Positions 1-8,095 of a stretch of DNA of 64,000 nt are shown here, piece after piece. Both the position numbers and the translations under genes were made by a program. This DNA comes from DASQGA01 sp963722715 (lineage in GTDB: Bacteria > Actinomycetota > Thermoleophilia > Gaiellales > Gaiellaceae). Each line of letters opens with the position of its first letter. Positions within the stretch are counted from its first letter, which is position 1. The stretch spans positions 1 to 64,000 of the forward strand of contig CAVROA010000024.1 of NCBI GenBank assembly GCA_963722715.1, written 5' to 3'. A model generated the notes under the pieces. It was not told where the DNA came from. It saw only the letters and a list, made by a program, of their open reading frames with translations, and did no database searches.

Positions 1-450
1 GATGTCGTTGACCATGGCCGCGAGCGTCATCGATTTCCCCGAGCCGGTAGCGCCGGTGACGAGGACGAGTCCGCGTTGCTCCTCGGCGAGCTTCTGGACT
101 CCGACCGGAAGACCGAGCTTCTCGAAGTTCGGGACCTCGGCCGGCACGAAACGGAAGGCGAAGGAGATCGAGCCGCGCTGGCGGAATCCGTTCACCCGGA
201 AGCGCCCCACGTCCTGCGCGAGGTAGGCAGTGTCGAGGTCACCGGACTCGTAGAAGTGCTCCCGCTTGGCCGGGGTGCGCTCGCTGACTTCCATCAGAAA
301 GCGCTCGAGGACCTCGTCGGTGAGCGGCGGCTCGCCGATGATGGGCGTCAGCGTGCCGTCGACCCGGGCCATTGGCGCCGAATCAACCTTGAGATGGAGG
401 TCGCTGCCTCCGATCTCGATCACGTGTGCGAGCAGGGAATTGAGGTCCAT
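1..450 (-). CDS. pilT: Type IV pilus twitching motility ATPase PilT (5' part, runs off window)
   Basis: N-terminal 150 residues of a PilT-type retraction ATPase; the gene continues beyond base 1. The protein begins MDLNSLLAHVIEIGGSDLHL, the hallmark start of the PilT/PilB family, followed by the PAS-like N-terminal domain and, near the window edge, a Walker A loop GATGSGKS. It is a cytoplasmic hexameric ATPase that depolymerises type IV pili. The ATG at 450 gives the usual family N-terminus; an in-frame ATG at 468 would add six residues (MSGLAL). The rest of the ATPase, including Walker B and the His box, is outside the window, so PilT versus another secretion ATPase is judged from the N-terminus only. 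Confidence 0.85.
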   Translation of the reverse strand, partial: MDLNSLLAHVIEIGGSDLHLKVDSAPMARVDGTLTPIIGEPPLTDEVLERFLMEVSERTPAKREHFYESGDLDTAYLAQDVGRFRVNGFRQRGSISFAFRFVPAEVPNFEKLGLPVGVQKLAEEQRGLVLVTGATGSGKSMTLAAMVNDI

Positions 451-588
451 AAGGGCCAACCCGCTCATCGGCCGTCCCGGCTGCCGCCTTTAGTCACCCC
501 CAGGTTTTTCGGGGCCGCTCGGCCGGCCTCCCGCGCCGGGCGTCATCCGGCCCGGCCGAAGTTTCACACCGGGCCTCTAGCACGCGAA

Positions 589-670
589 TGGGGGAGGAAG
601 GATTCGAACCTTCGAAGGCTGAGCCAACGGGTTTACAGCCCGTCCCCTTTGGCCACTCGGGAACTCCCCC
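589..670 (-). tRNA. tRNA-Tyr (GTA anticodon)
   Basis: Reading the minus strand gives a class II tRNA with a 7-bp acceptor stem (GGGGGAG/CTCCCCC), discriminator A, anticodon loop CTGTAAA with anticodon GTA, a long variable arm and a T loop GGTTCGAATCC. The long variable arm fits bacterial tRNA-Tyr. The 3' CCA is not encoded. Confidence 0.95.
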
Positions 671-731
671 GGGGCGGCGCATTGTAACTAGGCGGGCTTG
701 GCCAAACGTAGCCGTGCCCGATTTGCGCTTT

Positions 732-905
732 GCGGCTAGGAGGGATTGGTGAAACGTCGCTCGTCGTCGGGGTGCGATGGTCGTTCCGAGGCAAGGACGC
801 AGGGAGCGCCGATAGCAGCGCTATCGAAGCGACTGAGGATGAAGCATCGGGGCGAGTAGCGCGGCCCGACGGCACTGCTGCGTTTCGTCAAGCCCTCCTA
901 GCTGC
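732..905. repeat. Long imperfect inverted repeat / hairpin element
   Basis: The outer arms GCTAGGAGGG (735-744) and CCCTCCTAGC (893-902) are exact complements, and over 22 nt the arms match at 19 positions. The exact centre holds an apical hairpin GATAGC-AGC-GCTATC (811-825), so the element folds on itself around one midpoint with internal loops. The right end contains the stop codon of the DUF3618 gene. It could be a palindromic mobile repeat, a structured RNA or an elaborate terminator. I see no second copy in this window. Confidence 0.6.
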
Positions 906-1185
906 GGCCGATCAGCTTGAACGGGCCGAAGCGAGCTTTCTCGTCGCCCTCCCTGCCCTTACGAGCGATGTAGCGCATCGTCGCGCCGATCCCTCCGGCC
1001 AGGACGAAGCCTGCGCTCATCGCTCCGGCCGCTGCGACGGGAAGGTTCCCACGGAGCTTGCCGCCAATGTCCGTCGCCTCGCCGAGCCCGCTTCGAAGAT
1101 CTTCGACAGCCGACGCGAGCTGGTCCCGCTCGGCGGCGATGTCGCGGCGGACGTCCTCCGCGCTGCGTCCGTTACTAGTGCCCAT
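898..1185 (-). CDS. DUF3618 domain membrane protein
   Basis: A 95-residue protein with an N-terminal DUF3618-like segment (RSAEDVRRDIAAERDQLASA, about residues 7-26) predicted to be helical, then a hydrophobic segment (about 49-70) and a basic tail. The family is common in actinobacteria, almost always beside phage-holin-like (DUF1469) and other small envelope proteins, as here. Its role is unknown; an envelope or stress role is inferred from context. The ATG overlaps the end of the upstream holin-like gene by 11 nt, indicating translational coupling. The TAG stop lies in the right arm of the hairpin at 732-905. Confidence 0.8.
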   Translation of the reverse strand: MGTSNGRSAEDVRRDIAAERDQLASAVEDLRSGLGEATDIGGKLRGNLPVAAAGAMSAGFVLAGGIGATMRYIARKGREGDEKARFGPFKLIGRS

Positions 1186-1574
1186 TGCTCTTCAATACCT
1201 CGGTGGTCAACTTGGCCTCCTGGATGGCCTGCTCCGGCACTGGGGGCGTGCCCTTCCGCACCAGGCCGAGGCCGACCAGCGCCAGGATTGTGACAAGCAA
1301 GAGCAGCGATCCGAAGACGATCAGGAGCGCGAGCCAGAGTGTCGAGCACGAGCGAGAGGGCGACGGCAATGGTCGTCAGCCCGAAGCCGATTGCGAAGAG
1401 CCCGAACAGCGCCGCGCCGATCAGGAGGCCGGCGCCGAGCCCGAGGCTCGCGACCTTCGCCTTCAGCTCCAGGCCTGCGAGCTCCATCTCGAGTCGCGCC
1501 AGCGCGCTCGCGTGCTCGGCGACCTGCTTGGCGGCGGGAGCGACTCCCAGGCGATCAGCCTCGCGGGTGTGCAT
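1175..1574 (-). pseudogene. Phage holin family (DUF1469-like) membrane protein, frameshifted
   Basis: Two overlapping frames together make one protein of about 130 residues. The first (start at 1574) reads MHTREADRLGVAPAAKQVAE and a hydrophobic helix up to SLVLDT; the second continues LWLALLIVFGSLLLL and ends TPPVPEQAIQEAKLTTEVLK. The PPVPEQ tail with two membrane segments is typical of the DUF1469/holin-X family. The break is near 1340, where one extra base restores a single frame. It overlaps the upstream gene (stop at 1555) and the downstream DUF3618 gene, so it is the middle of an operon. A sequencing error is as likely as true inactivation. Confidence 0.7.
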
Positions 1575-1905
1575 GTCCCCTCCAGTCGATCACCTTCGCA
1601 AGCGTGATGCCGAGCGCGAGAGCCACTCCGACGACGACAAACGGGTTCGGCCCGCTCTTCTTGCGCCGCTTGCCGAGCTGCGGGCCGGTCGGAGCGATAA
1701 CTTCCGTACCGGGCTCGAGGTCCGTCGGCGCTTGTCCTCGCGCGCGCGCGACAATAAGACTCGGCTTCAACTTTCTGAGAAAGGCAGCATCCTCGGCCAG
1801 CGGCTGCGCGAGCTTCTCGGCCACTCCACCCTGGGCGGCGGCCTTGTTCGATAGGTCGCGGAGCCCCTCCGAGCCGCGCTCGACGATGCGATCGCCCTTG
1901 GTCAT
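1555..1905 (-). CDS. Hypothetical membrane protein of the DUF3618/holin operon
   Basis: A 116-residue protein with a charged N-terminal helix (MTKGDRIVERGSEGLRDLSN), a middle region rich in Ala/Gly/Pro, and one C-terminal membrane segment (PNPFVVVGVALALGITLAKV, about residues 87-106) followed by a short basic end. I do not recognise a named domain. Its ATG overlaps the stop of the upstream DUF4235-like gene (ATGA) and its own end overlaps the holin-like gene, so it is cotranslated with both. Membrane anchoring with a mostly cytoplasmic N-terminus is inferred. Confidence 0.7.
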   Translation of the reverse strand: MTKGDRIVERGSEGLRDLSNKAAAQGGVAEKLAQPLAEDAAFLRKLKPSLIVARARGQAPTDLEPGTEVIAPTGPQLGKRRKKSGPNPFVVVGVALALGITLAKVIDWRGHAHPRG

Positions 1906-2030
1906 TTCTTCGTCGGCGGCGCTTCGCCGGTGGCCACGCGCCAGACCTTGGAGGCGACGCGTCGAGCCGCCATGGTGGCGACGGCAGCAAGCCCCGCGTA
2001 GAGGCCGGTCCAGAGCAGTTTTCGAAGCAT
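1902..2030 (-). CDS. Small DUF4235-like membrane protein (42 aa)
   Basis: A short ORF starting MLRKLLWTGLYAGLAAVATM, with one membrane helix followed by RRVASKVWRVATGEAPPTKK. The VWRxxTGExPP tail is the signature of DUF4235 proteins, small actinobacterial membrane proteins of unknown role. It opens the four-gene operon ending at 898 and overlaps the next gene by ATGA at 1902-1905. No Shine-Dalgarno is visible ahead of the ATG. Confidence 0.65.
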   Translation of the reverse strand: MLRKLLWTGLYAGLAAVATMAARRVASKVWRVATGEAPPTKK

Positions 2031-2092
2031 GGTGAGGAGGTTACCGCCGGGCGCTCGCCCTAAACAAGGCGTGCTCTACCATGTGCCTTCAC

Positions 2093-2165
2093 GCCCTCTT
2101 AGCTCAGTTGGTAGAGCACCTCCATGGTAAGGAGGGGGTCTCCGGTTCGAGTCCGGAAGAGGGCT
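2093..2165 (+). tRNA. tRNA-Thr (GGT anticodon)
   Basis: Acceptor stem GCCCTCT pairs with AGAGGGC; the D arm is TAGCTCAGTTGGTAGAGCA, the anticodon stem-loop CCTCC-ATGGTAA-GGAGG gives anticodon GGT, and the T arm is CCGGTTCGAGTCCGG. The discriminator is T and CCA is not encoded. Confidence 0.95.
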
Positions 2166-2311
2166 TGATTTGCAGGGGTTTTTCATGTGAGAGCACACTT
2201 GGGGACCCAACCGGTTTCTCCGTGCCCCGCATCGCGCGCGCCAGTGCGCGCGAAGTGCTGGAGCCCCGATGCGCGCGCTGGCGTTCAGCGGTGACGCCGC
2301 CCTCGTTCTCG

Positions 2312-2872
2312 TTAGCCAGTGACGATCGTCGCCTGAAGCGTCTCGGCGCCGAGTGTGACGCTTACCTGCACGGACGCGCCGCCCTCGAGCACGTTGACAA
2401 GGAGCGGCGCAGAACTCTGTCCGACTGGCACCGTCACGCTTTCAACCGTCAGCGCGGCCGGGTTCGTGCTTGCCGCCGCCACGGTCGTGTCGGCGCTCAC
2501 GGCTGCGGTTAGGTGCACTGTCGCCCCAACGACGGCCATCGCGCCAGGCGGAAGGGTCGCGGGATCAGCGACTGCGATCGAAGCGAGCTGCGGTGCCGGC
2601 GGCGGCGATGGCGGGGGCGGTGGCGATGGCGATGGCGGGGGCGGGGGCGGGTCCTTTTTCGTGCGGCCTAGCAGCCTGTCGATGAGCGATCCCACGCCTG
2701 GGAACGCTACACCCACCGGGGACTCAGAACCAGCCGCGTCGACTTTCGAGGGTCGCGAGGACGCGCCCTCAAGTTGGGTCCGTAGAGCGTCAGGGGTGCA
2801 CAAAGTCGGTTGACGGCCGGTTGTCCTCGTCTGGGAGACAGCCGCGAGCCTGGCGAGAAACCGGCCACGCAA
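2312..2872 (-). CDS. Hypothetical proline-rich protein with C-terminal beta-rich domain
   Basis: Up to 186 residues from a TTG at 2872; the true start may lie further in, for instance at a GTG near residue 53. The middle is a low-complexity Pro/Ser linker (about residues 74-92, runs of PPPP and SPPPPPSPPPAP) after a short basic stretch RTKKD. The C-terminal 90 residues (ASIAVADPATLPPG onward) are Thr/Val/Ala-rich with alternating hydrophobics, as in Ig-like or bacterial surface beta domains. No clear signal peptide or catalytic motif is seen. A cell-surface or linker role is only inferred. Moderate support that this is a gene, low for the start. Confidence 0.5.
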   Translation of the reverse strand: MRGRFLARLAAVSQTRTTGRQPTLCTPDALRTQLEGASSRPSKVDAAGSESPVGVAFPGVGSLIDRLLGRTKKDPPPPPPSPSPPPPPSPPPAPQLASIAVADPATLPPGAMAVVGATVHLTAAVSADTTVAAASTNPAALTVESVTVPVGQSSAPLLVNVLEGGASVQVSVTLGAETLQATIVTG

Positions 2873-2892
2873 CCCGCTGGGCGATTCGAGGG

Positions 2893-3873
2893 TTAGTAAG
2901 TCGCGTAGCCGAGGGCAACGAGCGCGTCGAGCGGGTCCCCACTGAGCCGCAACGGTGCCCAGCTGTCGCCCTGGTCGCGGCTCTCCCAGAGCCGACCGTC
3001 GGCAAGGCCGGCGAACAGGCGGCCATCGGTGGCGAGGAGCGCGTAGGGCATCGCCGGTAGCGGGTCGGGTAACCCGCCCGCGAGCAGTTGCCAGGCTTCG
3101 CCATCACGACGCCGGTAGATGCGCGCTTGCGGGTCGCGGCGACCGTGGGCGGCGTAGGGGCCGGTGCTCGCCGACACGTACCAGCAGTCGGGGTCGTCGG
3201 GGTCGACGGTGACCGACCAGGTGTAGTGGCGGTCGCGGCCGTCGTCGGCGGGCTGCCAGGTCTCGCCTGCGTCCGTACTGAAGGCGGCGCCGCCGCCGCC
3301 CGCTTCGTACGCGCGCCCCGTTGTGTGCGGGTGCCAGGTGAGTGAGTGGACGTCCGGTTGTGCGCCGGGCCGGTGGTCCTGCCAGCTCTGCCCGCCGTCG
3401 GTCGAACGCATCAGGCCGCCGAGCTCGATCCCAACGAGGAGCAGGCCGGGGTCGTGGGGGCTGGGTGCGATCCAGCGCACGTGCGAGGTCCACGGCCGCG
3501 GCGGGAAGCTCCAGTTCGGCCGCGAGGGCAGCTCGAGCAGCGCCTCCAGCTCGCGCCAGCTCTCGCCCCGGTCGTCGCTTCGGAACAGCCGGCTCGGCTC
3601 GGTGCCCGCGTACACCGCTTCATCGGCGGCGCTGACGGCGAGCGAGAACACTCCCGGCTCGGGCAGCTTGCAGTCGATCCAGCTTTGACCGCCGTCGACG
3701 CTGCGACGTACACCGCCCTCACGCAGACCGGCGTAGACGATGCCCGGGTCAGCCGGGTCGACTGCCAGGCACTGTGCGCCGCTCCCCGACAGAAACAACT
3801 CGACCGCCCACGCCTCGCCCACCTCGTCGAGGCGCACGATCCCATCCCCGGTGGCGGCGTACAAGCGCGCCAT
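2893..3873 (-). CDS. Asp-box (BNR) repeat beta-propeller protein, sialidase/Ycf48-like
   Basis: A 326-residue protein from the ATG at 3873 (MARLYAATGDGIVRLDEVGE). It contains at least five Asp-box motifs of the S/T-x-D-x-G-x-T/S-W type: SVDGGQSW, SDDRGESW, STDGGQSW, STDAGETW and SRDQGDSW, spaced as in a six- or seven-bladed propeller. Proteins of this kind are often labelled glycosyl hydrolase or exo-sialidase but mostly lack sialidase catalytic residues; none is evident here. No signal peptide is visible, so it may be cytoplasmic. The function and ligand are unknown. Confidence 0.8.
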   Translation of the reverse strand: MARLYAATGDGIVRLDEVGEAWAVELFLSGSGAQCLAVDPADPGIVYAGLREGGVRRSVDGGQSWIDCKLPEPGVFSLAVSAADEAVYAGTEPSRLFRSDDRGESWRELEALLELPSRPNWSFPPRPWTSHVRWIAPSPHDPGLLLVGIELGGLMRSTDGGQSWQDHRPGAQPDVHSLTWHPHTTGRAYEAGGGGAAFSTDAGETWQPADDGRDRHYTWSVTVDPDDPDCWYVSASTGPYAAHGRRDPQARIYRRRDGEAWQLLAGGLPDPLPAMPYALLATDGRLFAGLADGRLWESRDQGDSWAPLRLSGDPLDALVALGYATY

Positions 3874-4076
3874 CAGCACAGTGTCCGAGATAGACAGTCG
3901 GCTCCGCTTGACCGGGACCAGCGGCACTCGGCGCGCACGTCTAACTCATCCTCCGGTAGCGCCAGACCGAAAGGGGCGATCTGTTGGACTCAGGCTGCGA
4001 CAACGAGGTCGCGCTGTGAGGGTGACCCTGCACGTTGCATTACCTCCTGGCCGACGGCCCGATTATCGCGGCGCCA

Positions 4077-4409
4077 TCAGGGATGTACCTGGGAGCCGTA
4101 GCCGAGGTCGAGCCGGATCGACTCCATGACCCAGAAGGTTGTGCTCTCGGTGAAGACGTCCGCGGCCGCGAGCACGCCCGTGTACTTCTCGATCACGGGC
4201 GCAGCTGCGACCGCCGTGACCTCCTCGAGATAGCCCTTCACCGCCGCCCACATGTTGTCTCCGTACTTCACGAAGTAGCGGGTCGGGTCGACGGCGCCTC
4301 CCAACGCCTCGGCGAGAACATCGTCGATGGCCGCTCGGGCCGGGTCCATGGCGGCCTGGGAAATCGGTAAGAGCTTCAGCGATGAGAGCCTCTTCCACGC
4401 GTCGAGCAA
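4077..4409 (-). CDS. Hypothetical protein (110 aa)
   Basis: Starts at a TTG at 4409 preceded by a good Shine-Dalgarno (AAGGAGCCACC), the same layout as mscL later in the window, which supports a real gene. The protein (LDAWKRLSSLKLLPISQAA ... DPTRYFVKYGDNMWAAVKGY) is predicted mainly helical, soluble and without cysteines. I do not recognise the family. It stands alone between the propeller gene and a divergent methyltransferase. Confidence 0.55.
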   Translation of the reverse strand: MLDAWKRLSSLKLLPISQAAMDPARAAIDDVLAEALGGAVDPTRYFVKYGDNMWAAVKGYLEEVTAVAAAPVIEKYTGVLAAADVFTESTTFWVMESIRLDLGYGSQVHP

Positions 4410-4574
4410 GGTGGCTCCTTCTTCGGGAAGGCGCTTCAGGGCCCATCGGCCGAGCGACCGGGGTCGATCTCAACACGCCGCCCGAGATGAGCCTCCCGGA
4501 GCTGCACTCGAGCTACAGCGCGGGGGTGCCCGCCTAGCGTTGCAGCGAGTCACCACGGCGCCTAGGCTCTCGCC

Positions 4575-5270
4575 GTGATGAGCTGCTGTAACCCACGTGG
4601 ATGTGACGGGTTCTTCACGCCCCGTTTCGCCCGTCGCGTGGCGAGACGGTACCGGAACAAAGGCCTAAGCACGACGGCCCGGCAAATGGTCGAGTTCCTC
4701 GAGTCTCGGGGTATCGAAGGCGCAAGTGTGCTCGAGATCGGGGGCGGCGTGGGCGAGATCCACATCGAGCTACTGAAGCGCGGGGCCAAACGCGCTCTCA
4801 ACCTGGAGCTCTCGCCGGCGTACGCGGACGAGGCGCAGCGGCTGCTTCGCGAGGCTGGGCTCGAGGAGCGAGCCGACTGGCGCCTCCACGACATTGCCGC
4901 CAGCCCAGAGGTAATCGAGCCCGCCGACATCGTGGTCATGCACCGCGTGGTCTGTTGCTACCCGGACTACAAACGGCTGCTGCGTTCAGCAGGAGAGCAC
5001 GCTCGGGTCCTCATCGTCTTCAGTTATCCGCCGCGTAATGCCGTCTCGCGTTTCTTCATAGGCGTACAGAACCTCATCTTTAGGCTGCTCCGGAAGGAGT
5101 TCCGGGCATTCGCCCACCCACCGTCAGAGATGCTTGCGATTCTCGGCGAGCGAGGGTTCCACCAGACTTTCGCCCACCACGCGCTCGTCTGGCAGGTAGC
5201 CGGGCTCGAGCGGCAGTTGTCAGACGGCCGACACCACGGCGGCCCGGAGAGATACAGCCAGTTACTCTGA
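4575..5270 (+). CDS. Class I SAM-dependent methyltransferase
   Basis: A 231-residue methyltransferase with the SAM-binding motif VLEIGGGVG (about residues 52-60), an acidic ribose-binding strand (LNLEL) and the loop ADIVVMHRVVCCYPD before motif IV-VI regions. The N-terminus CCNPRGCDGFFTPRFARR with its cysteines is seen in a subgroup distantly like magnesium-protoporphyrin O-methyltransferases; the substrate here is unknown. A GTG at 4575 sits 6 nt after TAGGCT (a TANNNT -10 box) with no Shine-Dalgarno, suggesting a leaderless message; an ATG follows directly at 4578. Confidence 0.8.
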   Translation: MMSCCNPRGCDGFFTPRFARRVARRYRNKGLSTTARQMVEFLESRGIEGASVLEIGGGVGEIHIELLKRGAKRALNLELSPAYADEAQRLLREAGLEERADWRLHDIAASPEVIEPADIVVMHRVVCCYPDYKRLLRSAGEHARVLIVFSYPPRNAVSRFFIGVQNLIFRLLRKEFRAFAHPPSEMLAILGERGFHQTFAHHALVWQVAGLERQLSDGRHHGGPERYSQLL

Positions 5271-5339
5271 AGGCTGCGAGTTTACGACCGAGCCCGCTAT
5301 CGCGTGGAGAGTCTGTGCCACGCCAAACGGAGGAGAACG

Positions 5340-6707
5340 ATGACTGACTACGCGGTAACCAATCCCGCAACAGGAGAGCAGGTCAAGACCTTCCCGACGT
5401 TCACGGACGACGAGCTGGATTCGGCTATCGCCCTGGCGTACGACACGTATCGGAACTGGCTGCGATCGAGCACCGTCGAGGAGCGCGCCAAGCTGGTGCG
5501 CCGGGTCGGGGAACTACACAGCGAGCGGCGGGAGCAGCTGGCCGAGATCACCACCCGCGAGATGGGCAAGCCGTTGCAGCAAGCGCTCGGTGAGGTCGAC
5601 TTCTGCGTCGACATCTACGGCTTCTACGCGGACAACGGGCCCGACCTGATGAAGGACGAGCCGATCGAGCTGCTCGCGGGTGAGGGATCCGCGATCATCC
5701 GCCGCAGCCCGTACGGCGTGATCCTCGGGATCATGCCGTGGAACTTCCCGACCTACCAGGTTGCGCGCTTCGCCGGCCCGAACCTGGTGATCGGCAATGC
5801 CGTGCTGCTGAAGCATGCGCCCCAGTGCCCCGAGACAGCAGCGGCGCTGCAGCAGATCTACCTCGACGCCGGCTTCCCCGAGGGCGCCTACGTCAACGTC
5901 TACGCCACCAACGATCAGATCGCCCAGGTGATCGCCGACCCGCGCGTGCAGGGCGTATCCGTGACCGGGTCGGAGCGCGCCGGCGCGGCAGTGGCCGAGG
6001 TCGCCGGCCGGAATCTGAAGAAGGTCGTCCTGGAGTTGGGCGGGTCCGATCCGTTCATCCTGCTCAGCAGCGACGACATGGATGCGACCGTCGAAGCGGC
6101 CGTGGCAGCGCGCCTGGACAACGCCGGCCAATCGTGTAACGCCGCCAAGCGGTTCGTCGTGATCGACGAGCTGTACCAGCCGTTCCTGGAGAAGTTCACG
6201 GCCGCCATGACCTCGTCGAAGACGGGCGACCCCACGGCCGACGACTGCCAGCTCGGCCCGCTCTCCTCGAGCACCGCGGCCGATCGCCTGCAGGATCAGC
6301 TCGATCGCGCGATCAAGGGCGGCGCCAAGGTCGTCGGCGGCGGCGAGCGCGACGGCAACTACTTCTCGCCGATGGTGCTGACCGATGTAACCCCCGACAA
6401 CGACGCCTACCGTGAGGAGCTATTCGGGCCGGTTGCGGTCGTCTACCGCGTGGGGTCGGAGGAGGAGGCGGTCAAGCTGGCGAACGACACGCCTTTCGGG
6501 CTCGGCTCCTACCTGTTCACGACCGATCCCGAGCAGGCCGACCGCGTGGCCAACAAGATCGAAGCCGGCATGGTCTACGTCAACATCGTCGGTGCCGACG
6601 GCGCAGAACTGCCCTTCGGCGGCGTCAAACGCTCCGGCTGGGGGCGCGAGCTCGGCAAGTACGGCGCCGACGAGTTCGTCAACAAGAAGCTGATCCGAGT
6701 CGGATAA
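5340..6707 (+). CDS. gabD: NAD(P)-dependent succinate-semialdehyde dehydrogenase
   Basis: A 455-residue aldehyde dehydrogenase of normal length. The catalytic glutamate lies in LELGGSDP (E232) and the catalytic cysteine in NAGQSCNAAK (C266); IMPWNFP (131-137) is the cofactor-binding loop. The sequence most resembles the GabD1 type that oxidises succinate semialdehyde to succinate in the GABA shunt or a 2-oxoglutarate bypass, although aldehyde specificity cannot be proven by eye. The ATG at 5340 follows the Shine-Dalgarno CGGAGGAG; an ORF extension upstream lacks this support. It is single-gene transcribed, with an asparaginase convergent downstream. Confidence 0.85.
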   Translation: MTDYAVTNPATGEQVKTFPTFTDDELDSAIALAYDTYRNWLRSSTVEERAKLVRRVGELHSERREQLAEITTREMGKPLQQALGEVDFCVDIYGFYADNGPDLMKDEPIELLAGEGSAIIRRSPYGVILGIMPWNFPTYQVARFAGPNLVIGNAVLLKHAPQCPETAAALQQIYLDAGFPEGAYVNVYATNDQIAQVIADPRVQGVSVTGSERAGAAVAEVAGRNLKKVVLELGGSDPFILLSSDDMDATVEAAVAARLDNAGQSCNAAKRFVVIDELYQPFLEKFTAAMTSSKTGDPTADDCQLGPLSSSTAADRLQDQLDRAIKGGAKVVGGGERDGNYFSPMVLTDVTPDNDAYREELFGPVAVVYRVGSEEEAVKLANDTPFGLGSYLFTTDPEQADRVANKIEAGMVYVNIVGADGAELPFGGVKRSGWGRELGKYGADEFVNKKLIRVG

Positions 6708-6858
6708 CACCCCGGGGCTTCGCTGGCGTGGGCGGCCGGGTTGTCGTGACCACACGCAGAACAAAGAGCCATCAACGCAGCCTGTGTGTCGCCGGCAACG
6801 CCGCGGCCACGCCGCCGCATGCGCCAACGGGTCCGGCGCGTCGGCAGGGCCCAGTGGT

Positions 6859-7911
6859 TCAGACCGTGAGCTCGCCGGCCAGGTCCTCCTGCATCAGCCG
6901 GCGCACCTCGTCCGGATCGTGACGGTCCGAGAGGGCCATGAGCTTGGTGAGGGCGGCCTCGAAGGTCATGTCGCCCCCTGAGACGGCACCACTGGCGAGG
7001 AGTGCAGAACCTGTGGCGTAGAGACCTCCGACCACGCTACCCGCGCGGCATTGAGTGGTGACGACAACAGTGACGCCGCGATCTACGGCGGAGCGCAGTG
7101 GATCGAGGAACCAGCTGTCGGTCGGGCCGTTCCCCGCTCCGTACGCCTCGAGCACGACACCGCGCAGACCGGGCCGAGCGAGCACCGCACCGAGGTGCTC
7201 CCCGTCGATCCCGGGATGGAGCCGCAACCCCGTCACGGCGGCGCTCATGCCTCCGCTGCGCCGGATCGGGCCGGCAGTCGGGGCCCGGATCAGGGTCGAC
7301 TCGAAGTCAATCGAGACGCCGGCGGTCGCCAGCGGCGGGTGGTTCGGTGATGCGAAACCGTGGTAGCTGTCGGCGTGCACTTTCACCGCTCGGTTGCCGC
7401 GGATGAGGAGGTCGGAGAAGAAGATCGTCACCTCTGGCACGAGCACAGCGCCGCGGAGGTGCCCGGCGGCGATCGCCAGGGCGGTCACCAGGTTCTCTCG
7501 GCCATCCGATCGCAGCTCGGTGACCGGTCGCTGCGCACCGGTCAAGACGATCGGGATGTCGATACCCTCGAGCAGGAAGCTGAGAGCGGACGCGGTGTAA
7601 GCCATCGTGTCGGTGCCGTGGAGCACGACCACTCCGGCATGTCCCGGCGCATTGGTGACGATCGCGTCTGCAATGTCGAGCCAGTCTGATGTGCGCATGG
7701 CTGACGAGTCGATCGGGTCACGGAACGTCGCCACGGTCAGCGCGAGAGGCAGCCGACGAAGGAATGGCAGATGGTCTCGGATCTCGCGCAGGTCGAGCGG
7801 CACGAGCGAGCCATCGGCGTCCTGACCCATGCCGAAGGTTCCGCCCGTGTACAGGACGAGCAGGGCGGGACCATCTGGCCCGATCTGACCGAGAACCTCG
7901 ACATCGCTCAT
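6859..7911 (-). CDS. ansA: L-asparaginase, type I (AnsA family)
   Basis: A 350-residue cytoplasmic-type asparaginase that hydrolyses asparagine to aspartate and ammonia. The two catalytic threonine motifs are present: YTGGTFGMG (21-29) and LHGTDTMA (97-104), with the later TGAQRP loop (about 124-129). There is no signal peptide. The ATG at 7911 begins MSDVEVLGQI. It is the last gene of the minus-strand run from 13134 but is separated from the molybdoenzyme by about 180 nt, so it may have its own promoter. A second, unrelated asparaginase family member lies at 45375-46241. Confidence 0.85.
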   Translation of the reverse strand: MSDVEVLGQIGPDGPALLVLYTGGTFGMGQDADGSLVPLDLREIRDHLPFLRRLPLALTVATFRDPIDSSAMRTSDWLDIADAIVTNAPGHAGVVVLHGTDTMAYTASALSFLLEGIDIPIVLTGAQRPVTELRSDGRENLVTALAIAAGHLRGAVLVPEVTIFFSDLLIRGNRAVKVHADSYHGFASPNHPPLATAGVSIDFESTLIRAPTAGPIRRSGGMSAAVTGLRLHPGIDGEHLGAVLARPGLRGVVLEAYGAGNGPTDSWFLDPLRSAVDRGVTVVVTTQCRAGSVVGGLYATGSALLASGAVSGGDMTFEAALTKLMALSDRHDPDEVRRLMQEDLAGELTV

Positions 7912-8095
7912 CGGGCCGTCGCCGCTTCGGTTGAGGCGCGCCCCGTCACTGCCGACCGGTTGTCCCTGATGTCACGCCACCCGATCAGCATCGTCATGCA
8001 CACCTCGTTCGCGTCGAGTCGCGCGAACGCCTCGCGGAGACTGGGATGAGGTCGTCGGGCCGGGCGCGGTTTGGCGTCGCGTCGACGTACCGGCG

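Noticed and set aside
730..1293. Plus-strand ORF of 187 codons over the hairpin element and the DUF3618 gene
   Set aside because: It runs antisense to the clear envelope operon, has no family features, and stays open because of GC-rich composition.
6742..6772. Minus-strand ORF beginning MALCSACGHDNPAAHASEAP, like the zinc ribbon of adenylate cyclases
   Set aside because: Only about 20 residues match a very common pattern, it overlaps the end of gabD on the other strand, and no cyclase follows; a chance match or tiny relic.
7908..8095. Minus-strand reading CMTMLIGWRDIRDNRSAVTG between the asparaginase and molybdoenzyme genes
   Set aside because: A short open stretch with no start context; a relic is possible but cannot be identified.
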